Positions 54,369-64,000 of a stretch of 64,000 nt of DNA are shown one piece after another. Position numbers and translations under genes: made by a program. The notes under the pieces were generated by a model. The model was given only the letters and a program-made list of their open reading frames with translations, made no database searches and was not told the origin of the DNA. The DNA is from Lenisia limosa (taxonomy: Eukaryota; Breviatea). The stretch lies in NCBI GenBank assembly GCA_001655205.1, contig LPNZ01010610.1, forward strand, positions 21,631 to 85,630. Direction: 5' to 3'. Each line of letters starts with the position of its first letter. Position 1 is the first letter of the stretch.

Positions 54369-56376
54369 ATGGACATTTTTGAGAAAGGAGGTAATCATTT
54401 AGCTGGAATGGAGAGTCTCTGTCGGTCAAGTGAGCTACTTGATAGTGCCAGAAAATTGGCCGCCCCTCTAAAGGTGTGCTTCCTCAAAAGAGTCAACTGT
54501 TCAACAGTTAATATACTTGTACATACCCTAAACACAGGAATTCATTTTTAAAATATATGTATAATTGCAATTACAACATTTGTGAATTCTGCAGATTCTT
54601 TTGACAGGTGGCACTGGCTTTATTGGTCGAAATCTCGTAGAAGAACTTGCAAAATGGGGTGACTCAGTAGGCAGCAAAAAGTGTTAGGAAATTTTATCAA
54701 CTCGTTTTCTTTTCTGGCATAATTGCTCAGATTACCATTCTTGATGTAAGGATGCCAACAACCTTATTACCAAAAACCGCCCGATTTGTACAAGGCAGCA
54801 TTAACAGTGGGTGGACTTTCAAAGATCGTAAAGAATGTCATATATCTCTGAATCCTTTCATTCTTCAAACGTGACATTCAAGATTCACGGCTAGTTCAAG
54901 AAGTTGCTTCAGGTCATGATATAATCATTCATGCAGCTTGTTTGGAATGTGAGTCAACATTTAACAAGACAATATAGCTAATGGCGGTTTCAGGTCGTGA
55001 CACCTTTTCAAACCCAGCTCGTTCGGTTGAAGTTGGTTACTGCTTTTGGTTTATGACCATTCAGGTGAACACACAAGGATTGATCACAGTGCTAGATGTT
55101 GCTAATGTGTTAGACATTCGCTTCATCTACATCTCCAGAGTTAGCCTATTGGTTCTTGAGTAACATCAACGTGTCTTGTATTTTGTGTATTCACCCTTTA
55201 GTATTCCCAAGGCCCCTTTTGGCTTCACCCCTTTCGTATCACTGAGCAAGCTGGCGAGGATTTGTGCCGCATGTATGCAAAAGTCTGTAGGATTCGGGGC
55301 CTTCAATTAGCATGCTGTGAATTGGACGTGTATTTACCATTCCCAGGAATGGGGTCTTGACATCAAAATAATTCGACCTTTCAACGTCTATGGGCCAGGA
55401 CAAGGTCACAATGAAAGCTATGTTAACACTCCGCCAGTCATGATCATGCAGGTTTGTATGTATAAAAGAGAATGAGAAAATAATATGGATGTGCAGTTTG
55501 TGTTCAGCGCTGACCGTCTAGGCCCTAACAGGGAAGGATATTGTGGTTCATGGAACTGGAAAGCAATTTACAGATCTGGTTTACATCGGTAAGCAGTGAC
55601 ATTGCATTGATGTACGAAAACTCACGAGGGATAGTCACTGTGTTTTATCCTTCCTGACATCATAGATGATGTGACTGCTGCAATTGCTACGGTTACTCAT
55701 GAGCCAAACACACGTGGAATTGACGAAGTTGTCGAAATTGGTTCAGGTGAGTCATTTATTTCATCGACTTTCTTATGACCGCCTCTTCACTTCTGACCTT
55801 TAGGCTTTCGGATATGGTCCAGCAAAAAAGAGACTGTTATCGTTTTTAGGTCACGCAACTTCTGTAAGACAACTGGCGGAGATAATCTGTAGAATTTCTG
55901 AAGGGTATGCTTCATGCTCTTTTTCTCAAATTTCTCATTATCCCTTCCACAGTACTGGACACGTGGTGACTGATGTGGAGATTGATGGAGGGCGTTGTGC
56001 CCCTCGGGTCTGTGCTGACCTGACAAACCTTCACCAAAGGTACTTATTCAGACCATGTAAGCCAACCTGGGTTGTGGCGTTACAATATAGCCACCACTTT
56101 GGAGCAGGGTATTACCAAGTGCGTGGACGACATGAAAGCGTTCCTTAAAGTCAGACAGGTGCGAGGTTTAGTTCTGAATGCCATTTTGTCAACTGTTTTA
56201 CAAAACAGGTTGAAGCGCCAGCCAAAGTCAAGCTACGCCCTCCCCCTGTTACTGTGGGTATTGTGTTCATTTCATTAGTTTATGATCTGATACTATCTTG
56301 TAAATTTATTCTCCAGAAGCACATGCCAACCATTTCTGAGAACATTGACCGCTGCTTCGCTGAACTTGACTTGTAG
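54369..56376 (+). CDS. NAD-binding epimerase/dehydratase-like protein (extended SDR)
   Basis: About 14 exons. ATG at 54369 (MDIFEKGGNHLAGMESLCRS) adds a short N-terminal extension. Exon 2 has the dinucleotide-binding loop ILLTGGTGFIGRNLVEELAK. It is followed by ITILDVRMPTTLLPKTARFV, HDIIIHAACLE (the HAA strand) and VNTQGLITVLDVANVLDIRF. Then come TPFVSLSKLA, the expected YxxxK region, WGLDIKIIRPFNVYGPGQGH (RPFNVYGPGQ, sugar-nucleotide epimerase family), and GKDIVVHGTGKQFTDLVYID followed by DVTAAIATV. The stop is at 56374-56376. Known family reactions: epimerisation or dehydration of UDP-, GDP- or dTDP-sugars in the cytosol. In my exon model the catalytic Tyr of YxxxK is not present (Phe/Val in its place), so activity is uncertain; a missed splice variant could restore it. 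Substrate not assignable. Confidence 0.88.
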
Positions 56377-56572
56377 TGGACCTGATCAAAGTTGTATGTA
56401 TTTTTGAACTTTAAAAGTGAAAGTGTTATTGAGTAACAATTATTTTGTTTATCTTGAACATATATAGTATATAATATATGAAATATACTATATAAAAAGA
56501 AATTGTAGACTCTCCCACGTGCAATAAAATAGAAAGAAATAATAAATAATGTGAAAAATAAAAAAGGAACAA

Positions 56573-59127
56573 CTACACCACAAGGTCTTGACTTGCCAAA
56601 TATGCCATGTAGGCCTTGTAGTCCAAGCGGCTTTGATTCGGGTTCAGAACCTGACGAATAAAACTGAATAGTAAGTGGACGTGAAATACAATCTTAACAT
56701 AAACAGTTTTTTTTAAAAAATTAAACATCATTACCCCCCCTCCCCCACGATCCGTCTTGAATATAAATACAACGGTCAGCATAGCACTCCAGATCAGGGT
56801 TATGCGTCACCTGGATGGTGAAATAATGTGGATCGCAGTAAATAGAAAATGTTAATGATTGTTCCACCCTTCCGAAATACTGCCCAATAGCCGGCCATAT
56901 CTCACCATAATACAGGTGGTTCCAATCCCATTGTTGATGCTTAATAGCAGATCCATAATTTCAATGGTGTTGAGAGTGTCGAGATCTCCGCTGGAAAATG
57001 AGGATACAGATAGGTATGATACATATCATATCATACACTATAAACTTTGGAAGCAGAAGAGCTACGACGACGGGGGTAGCAATGAAACAGTTACCAATGA
57101 AGTAGCTTAACGGTACGATATCAGACAATAACTCAGTTGCCTGTTGTTATGCTTATGTATGCATAGGTGTGCTTCTTTTGATGCAGTATAACACTGCTAA
57201 GGATTTGGTTCACTGGGAATAATATTATGGTTATATCCAATGCAGTGACATCGTAAGGTTACGTAACTTCAGGATGCTATTTATAAAACAGAAGAATTTG
57301 ACAAATGACTGCTCTTTTACAAGCTTTCCTTCGATAAATGAAGAAATGTAGACTAGTTGCAATCCCTGAATGACATTGACACCCACGTTGGTTCGTCAAG
57401 AAGTAGCAGATCGGGGTCATTCGCCAAAGCTCGAGCAATTGTCCTGTATAGTCACAAAATTAAGGTCAACAATACCCCTGGTCAAAGGAAAGCACTCATC
57501 CTCAAACACTCGCTGCTGTTCACCCCCGGAAAGTTCTGAAGGTAAATGGTTCACTCTGTCTTGGAGGCCGACACCTAAAATAGAATGAGACCGATAGCTA
57601 TTATTTATTATACATTAAGCATGGATTGCTTTATCAAGAGAGTACAAGCTAGAAATCAAAGTCGGAGTTAAACCCGCATCGCGTACTTTTGAGGAGTTCT
57701 AACGCCTTCTCCTTGCGCTGTTTCTCGTTAAGTTGACCAGTCAAGGTCATTGGGAGCTAAGACTCTTTAAAAAAAAAATACACTGATTTAGTCTGGGAGG
57801 GTGCTGAAAAAGAGAATTTGATTCCCCATAGGAAGAACTACATGTAACTATAATATCACAGAGACTTGTAACTACTACTATATCATATAGTCATATTATA
57901 CATACCATTTCATAATATGATATCCATAATACATGAAAAAACTACATACCTCCACGTTCTCAAACGCCGACATTGTAGCAAGGAGGTTGAATGTTTGGAA
58001 CACAAAACCTGAAAGATGAGTTTGAGATGAATATCACGATGTTCAATATCGATATATGAAGATAGCTTCAAATTGAAAAAGCAAGCCGTTGAATCGAGTT
58101 TGCATTATATCAAAATCACAAGAACATTGTAGTTTATTTACAGATTCCAGTTTACCAATCTTATGAAGCCGTAGATCGGCCAAATGGTCATCAGAACACT
58201 CGCTGTTCACAAGTGAGCCAAAAAGTTCTAAAATAATAACAACGCATAATCAGGAGACCAATGAGAAGCAAATGGGGAAAGATCTATTTATCCAATGTTG
58301 ATATTACTGTACGACTTACCAAGTTTTATAAAATTTTCAAAATGAGTCCATTTCAAAAATGTTGGATTTTTTCTAACACATCATTGAAATCACACTATTA
58401 TTGGAGTGTAACAAGGATCTCAACCACCAACCGATTTCACCCTCACTTGGCCTGTCTAAAGTGCCCAGCGCGTGCAAAAGGGTGCTTTTCCCTCCTCCTG
58501 AGGGCCCCCTTGATTCATAAAAAATGGCACTAATCGTAAAATCCAACAGCATCATCAAAAAAATCAGGAAAAGAGGGAAAATCCAGTCCCCAGTACAGTT
58601 CATTTCAATAACTAGTCTGGTCTTACTTATAGAATCCAGAATACCCATCCAGTTCCCCTGGAATGCAGAAATGCCCAAACGCCTCACCTCAACATCACGA
58701 ATTCTCCCCTACAAGTTGAGAAACAATGACAATATAGTATTCTAAGGAGCAGGTCAAAATTGAGTCTTAAGATGAAAAACCCTGAAAAAAAAAGCCAAAA
58801 CAACTTGCACAACCAAAAAGAGAAATCTTAAAGAATATATTACTCATTCGCCACGATATGACACTACCCCCCCGAGCTGAGGCCCACTTTCGAACGGGAA
58901 AGAACTCGCTGTTATCATCCACATGGATATCTGCGAGGGCCACAATCTCATCCTGTCGTCCTGCCAAGGCAAACCCTGTGAAGAAGTTACATACTGAAAG
59001 AGAACCGGATTCAAAATGGAAAACCAAAAAGTGAGAAAACAATGCGAGACATACTCTTTGAGAGATGCTTTATTTTCACAACTGCTTCGCCAAGTGGCTT
59101 CCTGAACTCACTAAGCATCACCTCCAT
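56573..59127 (-). CDS. Soluble ABC-transporter ATPase (MacB/LolD-like)
   Basis: About 12 exons. ATG at 59127 (MEVMLSEFRKPLGEAVVKIK). The exon near 58960 reads DEIVALADIH. A short exon (GEFVML) joins to RGPSGGGKSTLLHALGTLDR, the Walker A with the LDRPSEGE continuation usual for the LolD/MacB branch. The Q-loop exon reads GFVFQTFNLLATMSAFENVE. Then come LPMTLTGQLNEKQRKEKALE, the signature LSGGEQQRVTIARALANDPD, Walker B DLLLLDEPT, a D-loop-like exon (GDLDTLNTIEIMDLLLSI) and the H-loop VTHNPDLECYADRC. The stop is at 56573. No membrane segment is encoded, so it must pair with a separate permease, as in bacterial MacB/LolCDE or protist half-systems. All ATPase motifs are complete. Transported substrate unknown. 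The first exon has an amphipathic extension before the ABC core. Confidence 0.92.
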
Positions 59128-59538
59128 GATGATTGTCTGATCCTGAAGGTACTCTCCCCTTATCCGTTATCCGTATAGTTACTATGTGATTATTATTAAC
59201 TATTATTTATTTTTTTAAAAGGTTGGTGGCGGTGGCCATGTTCACAAGTTTTCGGTTTTGGTAGGGTATTAAACAAGTGTGACGGATCCCCTAGGTAATA
59301 TTAATGGAAAAATACCTCCTATCCCGATCCGCCGCCGGGTCCTCCTATAGAGAAGCTGAAATCGGAGTTAGACCCGCCGGCTGCCGCCGGCAAATAGGAT
59401 ACTGCGGCGGACGAATTGCGATGATTGCGAATTACATAGACAATATATATATAATAATCAGAGTCAGTATTATATATATATAATATATACATATAATTTT
59501 GTTGTTTTGCTGTGTATTGGAGATCGCCCAAACTAACC
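59128..59538. promoter_or_regulatory. Divergent spacer between the ABC ATPase and fibrinogen-related genes
   Basis: 411 bases with a GC-rich patch (ccgccgggtcctcc, ccggctgccgccggc) near 59330-59390 and a tatatataat tract near 59445-59490. No coding exon is seen. Confidence 0.35.
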
Positions 59539-62248
59539 ATGCAAGCGTCACTTTGGGGTGTTATTCTCTTCGTTTTGTCATTAACGACTGTGGTATTGAG
59601 GTATGCAAGCCAGCAACCACTCTCCCCCTCTGCCACCTTGATATTCCTAGCGAATCTCACCTTTTAGTTCAGTGAATGTTGACCAAGCAGGAGTGTTAGT
59701 ATCAGATAAGGCACATTTCACTGATCTTGTGGTTGATAGTGAGGGGGGGGGGGTATTCATACCACTAGAGACAACAGAGGGATTTGAACCCTGGAGCCTG
59801 TAAGCAATCCACCTCCCGAGCAGGATTCAGCTAATTTCAAAACAGTATTTAGCGAAAATATTTTGTTAAGTACAAAATGAGCGCACTTTACTCAACAGAC
59901 CATGAATGGGTGCCTCGTGCGGAGTTTGAGTCTGTTGTGAGCAGCCTCCAAGCGTCCATTGCTAACCTAACCTGTGAGCCCCTTTCCTTTGTTGTTATTC
60001 GAAAATACTCGGTTTATTATTCTTATATTACTTGAGTCTCATTGCTGTAGCTGCTTTGGATAGCATGACCGCCATGCACGCATCCTGTAAAGACACCTTG
60101 AATTTTCAGAAGGCTCTTGGCAATACCCCAGGAAGCGGTGTCTATACTATCTTGGATAATGTACAGGTGAGCCGTCCCCCTAATCATTTATTTTTGACGT
60201 TTTCACTACATTCCATTTTCCTTCAGCAATGTAACCAGCCAGAAGGGTTCATGTCGATTATGTTAAATAACAATACACCCGTTTCACCAATTCCGACAGG
60301 TGTACTGTGACATGACCACTGACGGCGGCGGATGGACGTTTGTAGCTCGAGGCTCCGACCAACCAACCGTGGCTACTCAGTTCGGAACGGTGCGGTGTAG
60401 GGTATCAGAATAGCTAAAAAAAACTATCACAAACCCTCCTTAAACTTAGACTGTTGGACAACTTTTTTTCATCCAGCAACATTGACTTTTAATGCGAGAG
60501 ACCATTAGTTTTTTTGAAGGTCAATGGTTTGTTCTTTTTTAATTTTTCTTTTACTTTTCACTATTTATACCCCAGGTCCACATATAAAATAGAGCCAAAA
60601 TGAAAGTGGCTGTGTAGTTATGTTAGGTATCCATTATAACACAGAGAACAACAAGTCGACTTGTAAAGTGAACACAAGTAGCTTTGGTGTCCAAGTGATC
60701 GCAAATTAAGACGCTAATGCGCTCACTCTTCGACTAAATATGATTGGCAGCACTAAATGCAGGACACACAACGGAATTGAATCTTAAACTTTAACAAGAG
60801 AGCTACAAAGAACCTAAGAAAATATCCAAGAGACTTTCATCCATCCTAGAAGTTCTCAACTTGTGTCAACTTTCTGCTTCCTTTCTAAGTCTCCCGCCTC
60901 TCATCATTTGCAAATAACTTTATACATTGGGGAACAACTTTTTTGAGCGGTTAGAGCGAATATTGAAAACTTCAAACAACTAATGGTCTCTCGCTTCAAA
61001 TGGATTACAAGTAGATTCTATTTTTATTTCGTGATAGGGCTTTCATTGAGCTCAAAAGTTATTTACTCTTTGCGTTTTGGAGCTAGAGATATTTCTTTGC
61101 TAAAGTAGTCTCATTGTCCTAGATCTCATCCGACCCGACCCAAATGACCAAGTTCCACTTTAGCAATGCGGATGTTGAGCTCATTGCTGGGGTAGGGTTC
61201 TTCTCTTCTATAAGACATTTGTTGTATTTAGATGAGTTTTGATATTTTCTTCTAACTGCTTCTTCTACCTCTTGTGACTCACTAGGCTACCCCAGAAGTT
61301 TACTTGACCATCGGCGAAGGATCTGTAGATTCGTATGGAGGCTTAGCTGCCGAAGATGGTGAGCTGAGGCGGCATGATCAGTTCTTTCATGTTCTTGTCT
61401 AATGCTATATTACTCTCTAAAAATATCAATATTTATCGAGGATGTGTTGTATGTTTTAGTTTTTTCAGTGAAACCTCCATACGGGAATCTCGATAATGGT
61501 TTAGGAATGTTCCGTGTGAGGAAGGAGACGGGGCCTGTTACGTTCGATTCAAGGATGTGGCATTATTATGGTGGGTAGGCTTTATTTCGGCACTGCAGAG
61601 ACGTAATAAGCAGTGTTTGAACAACTAATATTTTGTTATGTTTCACATGTTTATATCACGCATTTAGGACGCACTTCTAGTGGATATACTGTTGAAAGTA
61701 CGAGTGTGTGTAGCACAACAGATGTGGGACCTTGCTTCCAACCAGAGAGTGCAAGTACTTGTTGCGAGGTGGGGGACTATGTTCATTTTTGTCTTTTAAA
61801 ACACGGTTGAGTCACTTTCCTTTAGAGAAACACACAAGGTGACTGGATCAACTGCGCACAGGCAAGCCTAGGGAGGGTATGACGGCAGATAATAGATAGG
61901 TGCACGTCGGTCAAAAAAAAACGATAGTGCTCCAGTTTTTTGGAGGTTTCAACTTGGGACCAAAGGGAAACCCTATAAAAAACATGTTTTAGCACCACCC
62001 CCCTTTTTTTTTTGTTTGGGCCAAAAAGGCTGGATTTCTCGATATATCCCCATAGCTATCGATATTTTCAAGGTCTATTTGGAAGCTCTATTCTCGACAC
62101 TTACTGACCCCTTTATGAATATACGAAACAACAATAAAACTTCACAATCCAGGAAGGACAGTGGTCTGCGTCTAACTCTGGCAACCAGCATCTCAGGTGC
62201 AAGGCTGACACCAATATTAACAATGGGCTGTTAATGTTTGTTCGTTAA
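59539..62248 (+). CDS. Secreted fibrinogen-related (intelectin-like) protein
   Basis: ATG at 59539 begins a signal peptide (MQASLWGVILFVLSLTTVVL). Exon 2 reads SVNVDQAGVLVSDKAHFTDL, a shaft-like beta repeat, and exon 3 EFESVVSSLQASIANLT, a short coiled coil. The fibrinogen-like head starts with ASCKDTLNFQKALGNTPGSG then VYTILDNVQ, and the next exon reads VYCDMTTDGGGWTFVARGSD, the hallmark of fibrinogen C and intelectin domains. Further exons: FHFSNADVELIAG, VYLTIGEGSVDSYGG, NLDNGLGMFRVRKETGPVTF, SVCSTTDVGPCFQPESASTC and NTQGDWINCAQASLG. The last is EGQWSASNSGNQHLRC then NNGLLMFVR, with a stop at 62246-62248. Likely role: extracellular glycan recognition (known for the family, inferred here). 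The intron at about 60395-61125 is unusually long and hosts a 501-bp inverted-repeat element. Confidence 0.85.
60494..60994. mobile_element. 501-bp element with 25-26-bp terminal inverted repeats
   Basis: gcgagagaccattagttttt at 60494 matches the reverse complement of actaatggtctctcgc ending at 60994, extending over 25-26 bases with few mismatches. It fills most of the one long intron of the fibrinogen-related gene. No open reading frame of note. Confidence 0.75.
61951..62090. repeat. MITE-related fragment
   Basis: Contains gggaccaaagggaaaccct (a related terminal sequence) and ggatttctcgatatatcc, similar to the interior of the element at 19617. It lies in the last intron of the fibrinogen-related gene. 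Confidence 0.5.
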
Positions 62249-62522
62249 TTGGTTTGTAATATGTATTCATCAACCAACATGCATGAAGTGAATATTGATT
62301 TGTAAACACATGAAGTATTCTGGTGTTGTGTTTTTTCAGAGATTAGGAAATATCTTCAATTATTTTCAACATTTGAGATGTTGGTACGCTGGAGTGATGG
62401 GATGTGGTAATGCAGAAGTGGTCTGGGCCTTTTTTTTGTTTTCATTTAATCTGTGTTTCAAGCTAACAGAGTTGATTTCCAATCATAATTCAAAATAAAT
62501 ATCACAAGCAGAAAGGAGGAAG

Positions 62523-63664
62523 CTAAAGTAGACAGCACCGGGATGATGGCGGTTCAATATCATCCTCCTTCACGGGTACACAACCAATGGTCTCGATCTC
62601 CTCACCTGCTGGGTTGTCCTGTAAGATTAAAACAACAGGCATGACCTGGTGAACAATAAACGATATTGGAGCCGTTAAAAAAAAAAAAAATTGTCATTTC
62701 TGATTTATGTTCGCCTTCAACCTCATAGATCCGTTGGATGATTTGAATAAACTTGTCCCGTGAAGTTGTGATTGAAGAGACGGAATTGATTTCAAGATGG
62801 GGGAAGGCCTCCTTGACATCCTGGTTTGGTAAAGTCGTGATATTAAGTTGAAAACGCATTTGCATCGAGATTTATTGTTAGCATGAGGCAACACAACATT
62901 TTTTTAAGTGGAAGCATACATACCTCTTGAAATACCTGCTGAATCCCAGCTTCGGCGTCACACATTGTGAGCCAAACCTGGTATGGAGCCTTCAGGTTGT
63001 AGTGTTTCAAACTGGCTGCCGCGTTAACGGCCCATTCTAGGCTGTTCTGCGGCAGTTAAAGGACTCTGGTGAATGGAGCGCAGCAAAATCGCAAACAATT
63101 ACCGACTTTATCAGTAGAATTAACGAGAAGTACAATTGCTTGACTTATTCGGGCGATGCGGAAGATGGCACTAAAACGTGAAAAAGTAAGGTGACTGGTA
63201 CAGGTGGTCAACTACCCATTGTCCAAAAAGTGCAGTGCACCATTTCCCCATTAATTCAGTAACTAAATCCAACTCACTTATAGGTTAAGTCCCCAATAAA
63301 GCAGGGCTTGAGAAGATACACCCTTGTGCCATCAGGTCCTGGTAGAGATACTCCAGGCCAATAAGCTGAAGGAATATGAGACAAGTATTGGTTATTCAGC
63401 CGTTTTAAAACACAAAGTTTAGAAAAGAACATCAATGTGCAAAAAAAGATGGTCCACAGAAGCCTACCATATATTGGCGGCTCAAAACCGTGCGAAAACT
63501 TGTCTTCAAGGATTTTGTGTATCAAACAATTCTGAATAATATTAATACAGTCTGTTTTAGCTTTGCAGTTCAATAGCATAACAGGAATATAGGAAAATAA
63601 AAATCATGTACCCCCAAACAATTCCACATTTTCGAGAACCAAGGAAAAGCAATTTGTAAGACAT
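62523..63664 (-). CDS. Ras/Rab-like protein with degenerate GTP-binding motifs and CaaX tail
   Basis: Seven exons with matching phases, about 190 residues, the usual small-GTPase length. ATG at 63664 gives MSYKLLFLGSRKCGI, joined to NCLIHKILEDKFSHGFEPPI. This has the fold pattern of Rab/Ras strand 1, P-loop, helix 1 and switch I, but the P-loop reads GSRKCGIN instead of GxxxxGK[ST]. The switch I Thr is replaced (EPPI), and no DxxG is seen around RVYLLKPCFIGDL. Strand 4 is normal (AIFRIARISQAIVLLVNSTD). The [NT]KxD position reads LTMCDAE. The C-terminal helix reads KFIQIIQRIYE, and the tail ends SSRCCLL with a stop at 62523. CCLL is a CaaX-type end with X = Leu, predicting geranylgeranylation and membrane attachment. 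It probably does not bind or hydrolyse GTP normally. Confidence 0.75.
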
Positions 63665-64000
63665 TCCAGCGGTGACTACTGTATAATCAGAGTCTTACTT
63701 CAACTTTGAATACAGCAAAATGATGGGGGGAATTAAGATTATATTATGTAATCCAATATATCTATAATCGTGATGGTGGACAGCTTCTGTTAGATAACAC
63801 CTATTTTATCTCATCTCTATAGATGAATTGAAATATCCTTATGGTAAACCGACATCGGTATGTGATTCCAAATTGTAGTAAAAGGTATCACTACCAATCT
63901 TACATCTTACGGCTGTCTTACGGTTTCAAAGTTTCGTAAAACATAGTTGAGCAGGAGAGCGTACCTAAGTTGCTGGTGGCTTGTCCATAGGGGGGGGGGG
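63665..64000. other. Right-edge region, no gene called
   Basis: A short minus-strand open piece near 63954-63920 (ALLLNYVLRNFET) is flanked by AG and GT and could be an exon of a neighbouring gene or of an untranslated leader. Nothing firm; the window ends in a poly-G run. Confidence 0.3.

Noticed and set aside
59690-59815. Second exon of the fibrinogen-related gene extended through the poly-G run to a donor near 59798
   Set aside because: The phase does not match the next exon. A donor at the gtgaggg just before the poly-G run keeps frame.
59776-59835. Minus-strand box B (ggttcaaatcc) suggesting a tRNA
   Set aside because: No matching box A or acceptor stem; it lies in the second intron of the fibrinogen-related gene.

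Overview
This window is nuclear DNA from an intron-dense, unicellular-looking eukaryote. Coding regions are split into short exons (often 40-150 bases) by GT-AG introns of mostly 50-150 bases, and the introns end in C- or T-rich tracts. There is no operon structure, no Shine-Dalgarno spacing and no rRNA or CRISPR. The gene set (WDR3/UTP12, APC10, AIDA, RWDD4, an LPCAT-type acyltransferase, a Dispatched-like RND protein, a soluble MacB/LolD-type ABC ATPase, a secreted GH14 beta-amylase, and a large ephrin-rec/TRP-like membrane protein) does not fit an animal, land plant or fungus. A free-living protist is the best reading; I cannot name the lineage. About 17 assembly gaps (runs of N) occur, most of them beside poly-C, poly-G, poly-A or poly-T and almost all inside introns or intergenic DNA.

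Layout, left to right: a Dispatched-like transporter running off the left edge (minus, 1-3540); a repeat-bearing intergenic region; a 12-kb multi-exon membrane receptor-like gene (minus, 5649-17680); a secreted LamG-like protein (plus, 18022-20753); secreted beta-amylase (minus, 20910-23971); a secreted fibrinogen-related candidate (plus, 24384-26925); WDR3 (minus, 26976-33489); AIDA (plus, 33677-35624); RWDD4-like (minus, 35856-36946); APC10 (plus, 37313-38350); acyltransferase (minus, 38597-40963); a small unknown helical protein (plus, 41333-42215); a long Pro/Ser-rich unknown (plus, 42342-47603); a secreted stalk-plus-lectin-like protein (minus, 47756-49706); an AlaX-type tRNA editing protein (plus, 49881-51620); a secreted protein with a phage tail-collar domain (minus, 51782-53927); an NAD-binding epimerase-like protein (plus, 54369-56376); an ABC ATPase (minus, 56573-59127); a secreted fibrinogen-related protein (plus, 59539-62248); and a small-GTPase-like protein with degenerate nucleotide-binding motifs but an intact CaaX tail (minus, 62523-63664).

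The genes alternate strand almost perfectly, giving a series of head-to-head pairs separated by about 170-440 bases and tail-to-tail pairs that nearly touch. Five secreted proteins of lectin or fibre type lie scattered among housekeeping genes. At least three look related: signal peptide, stalk, then a fibrinogen-related or phage-collar-like head.

The most unusual features are: (1) a spliced eukaryotic gene for a secreted protein carrying a phage tail-collar module and several HxH motifs; (2) a set of short tandem duplications, often exactly 23 bp, placed on splice sites of four different genes; (3) a family of similar intron 3' halves (introner-like) in two unrelated genes; (4) several small terminal-inverted-repeat elements inside introns; and (5) the pseudo-GTPase. 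All exon models were built by eye, so exact splice sites are approximate and several 5' or 3' ends are marked uncertain.
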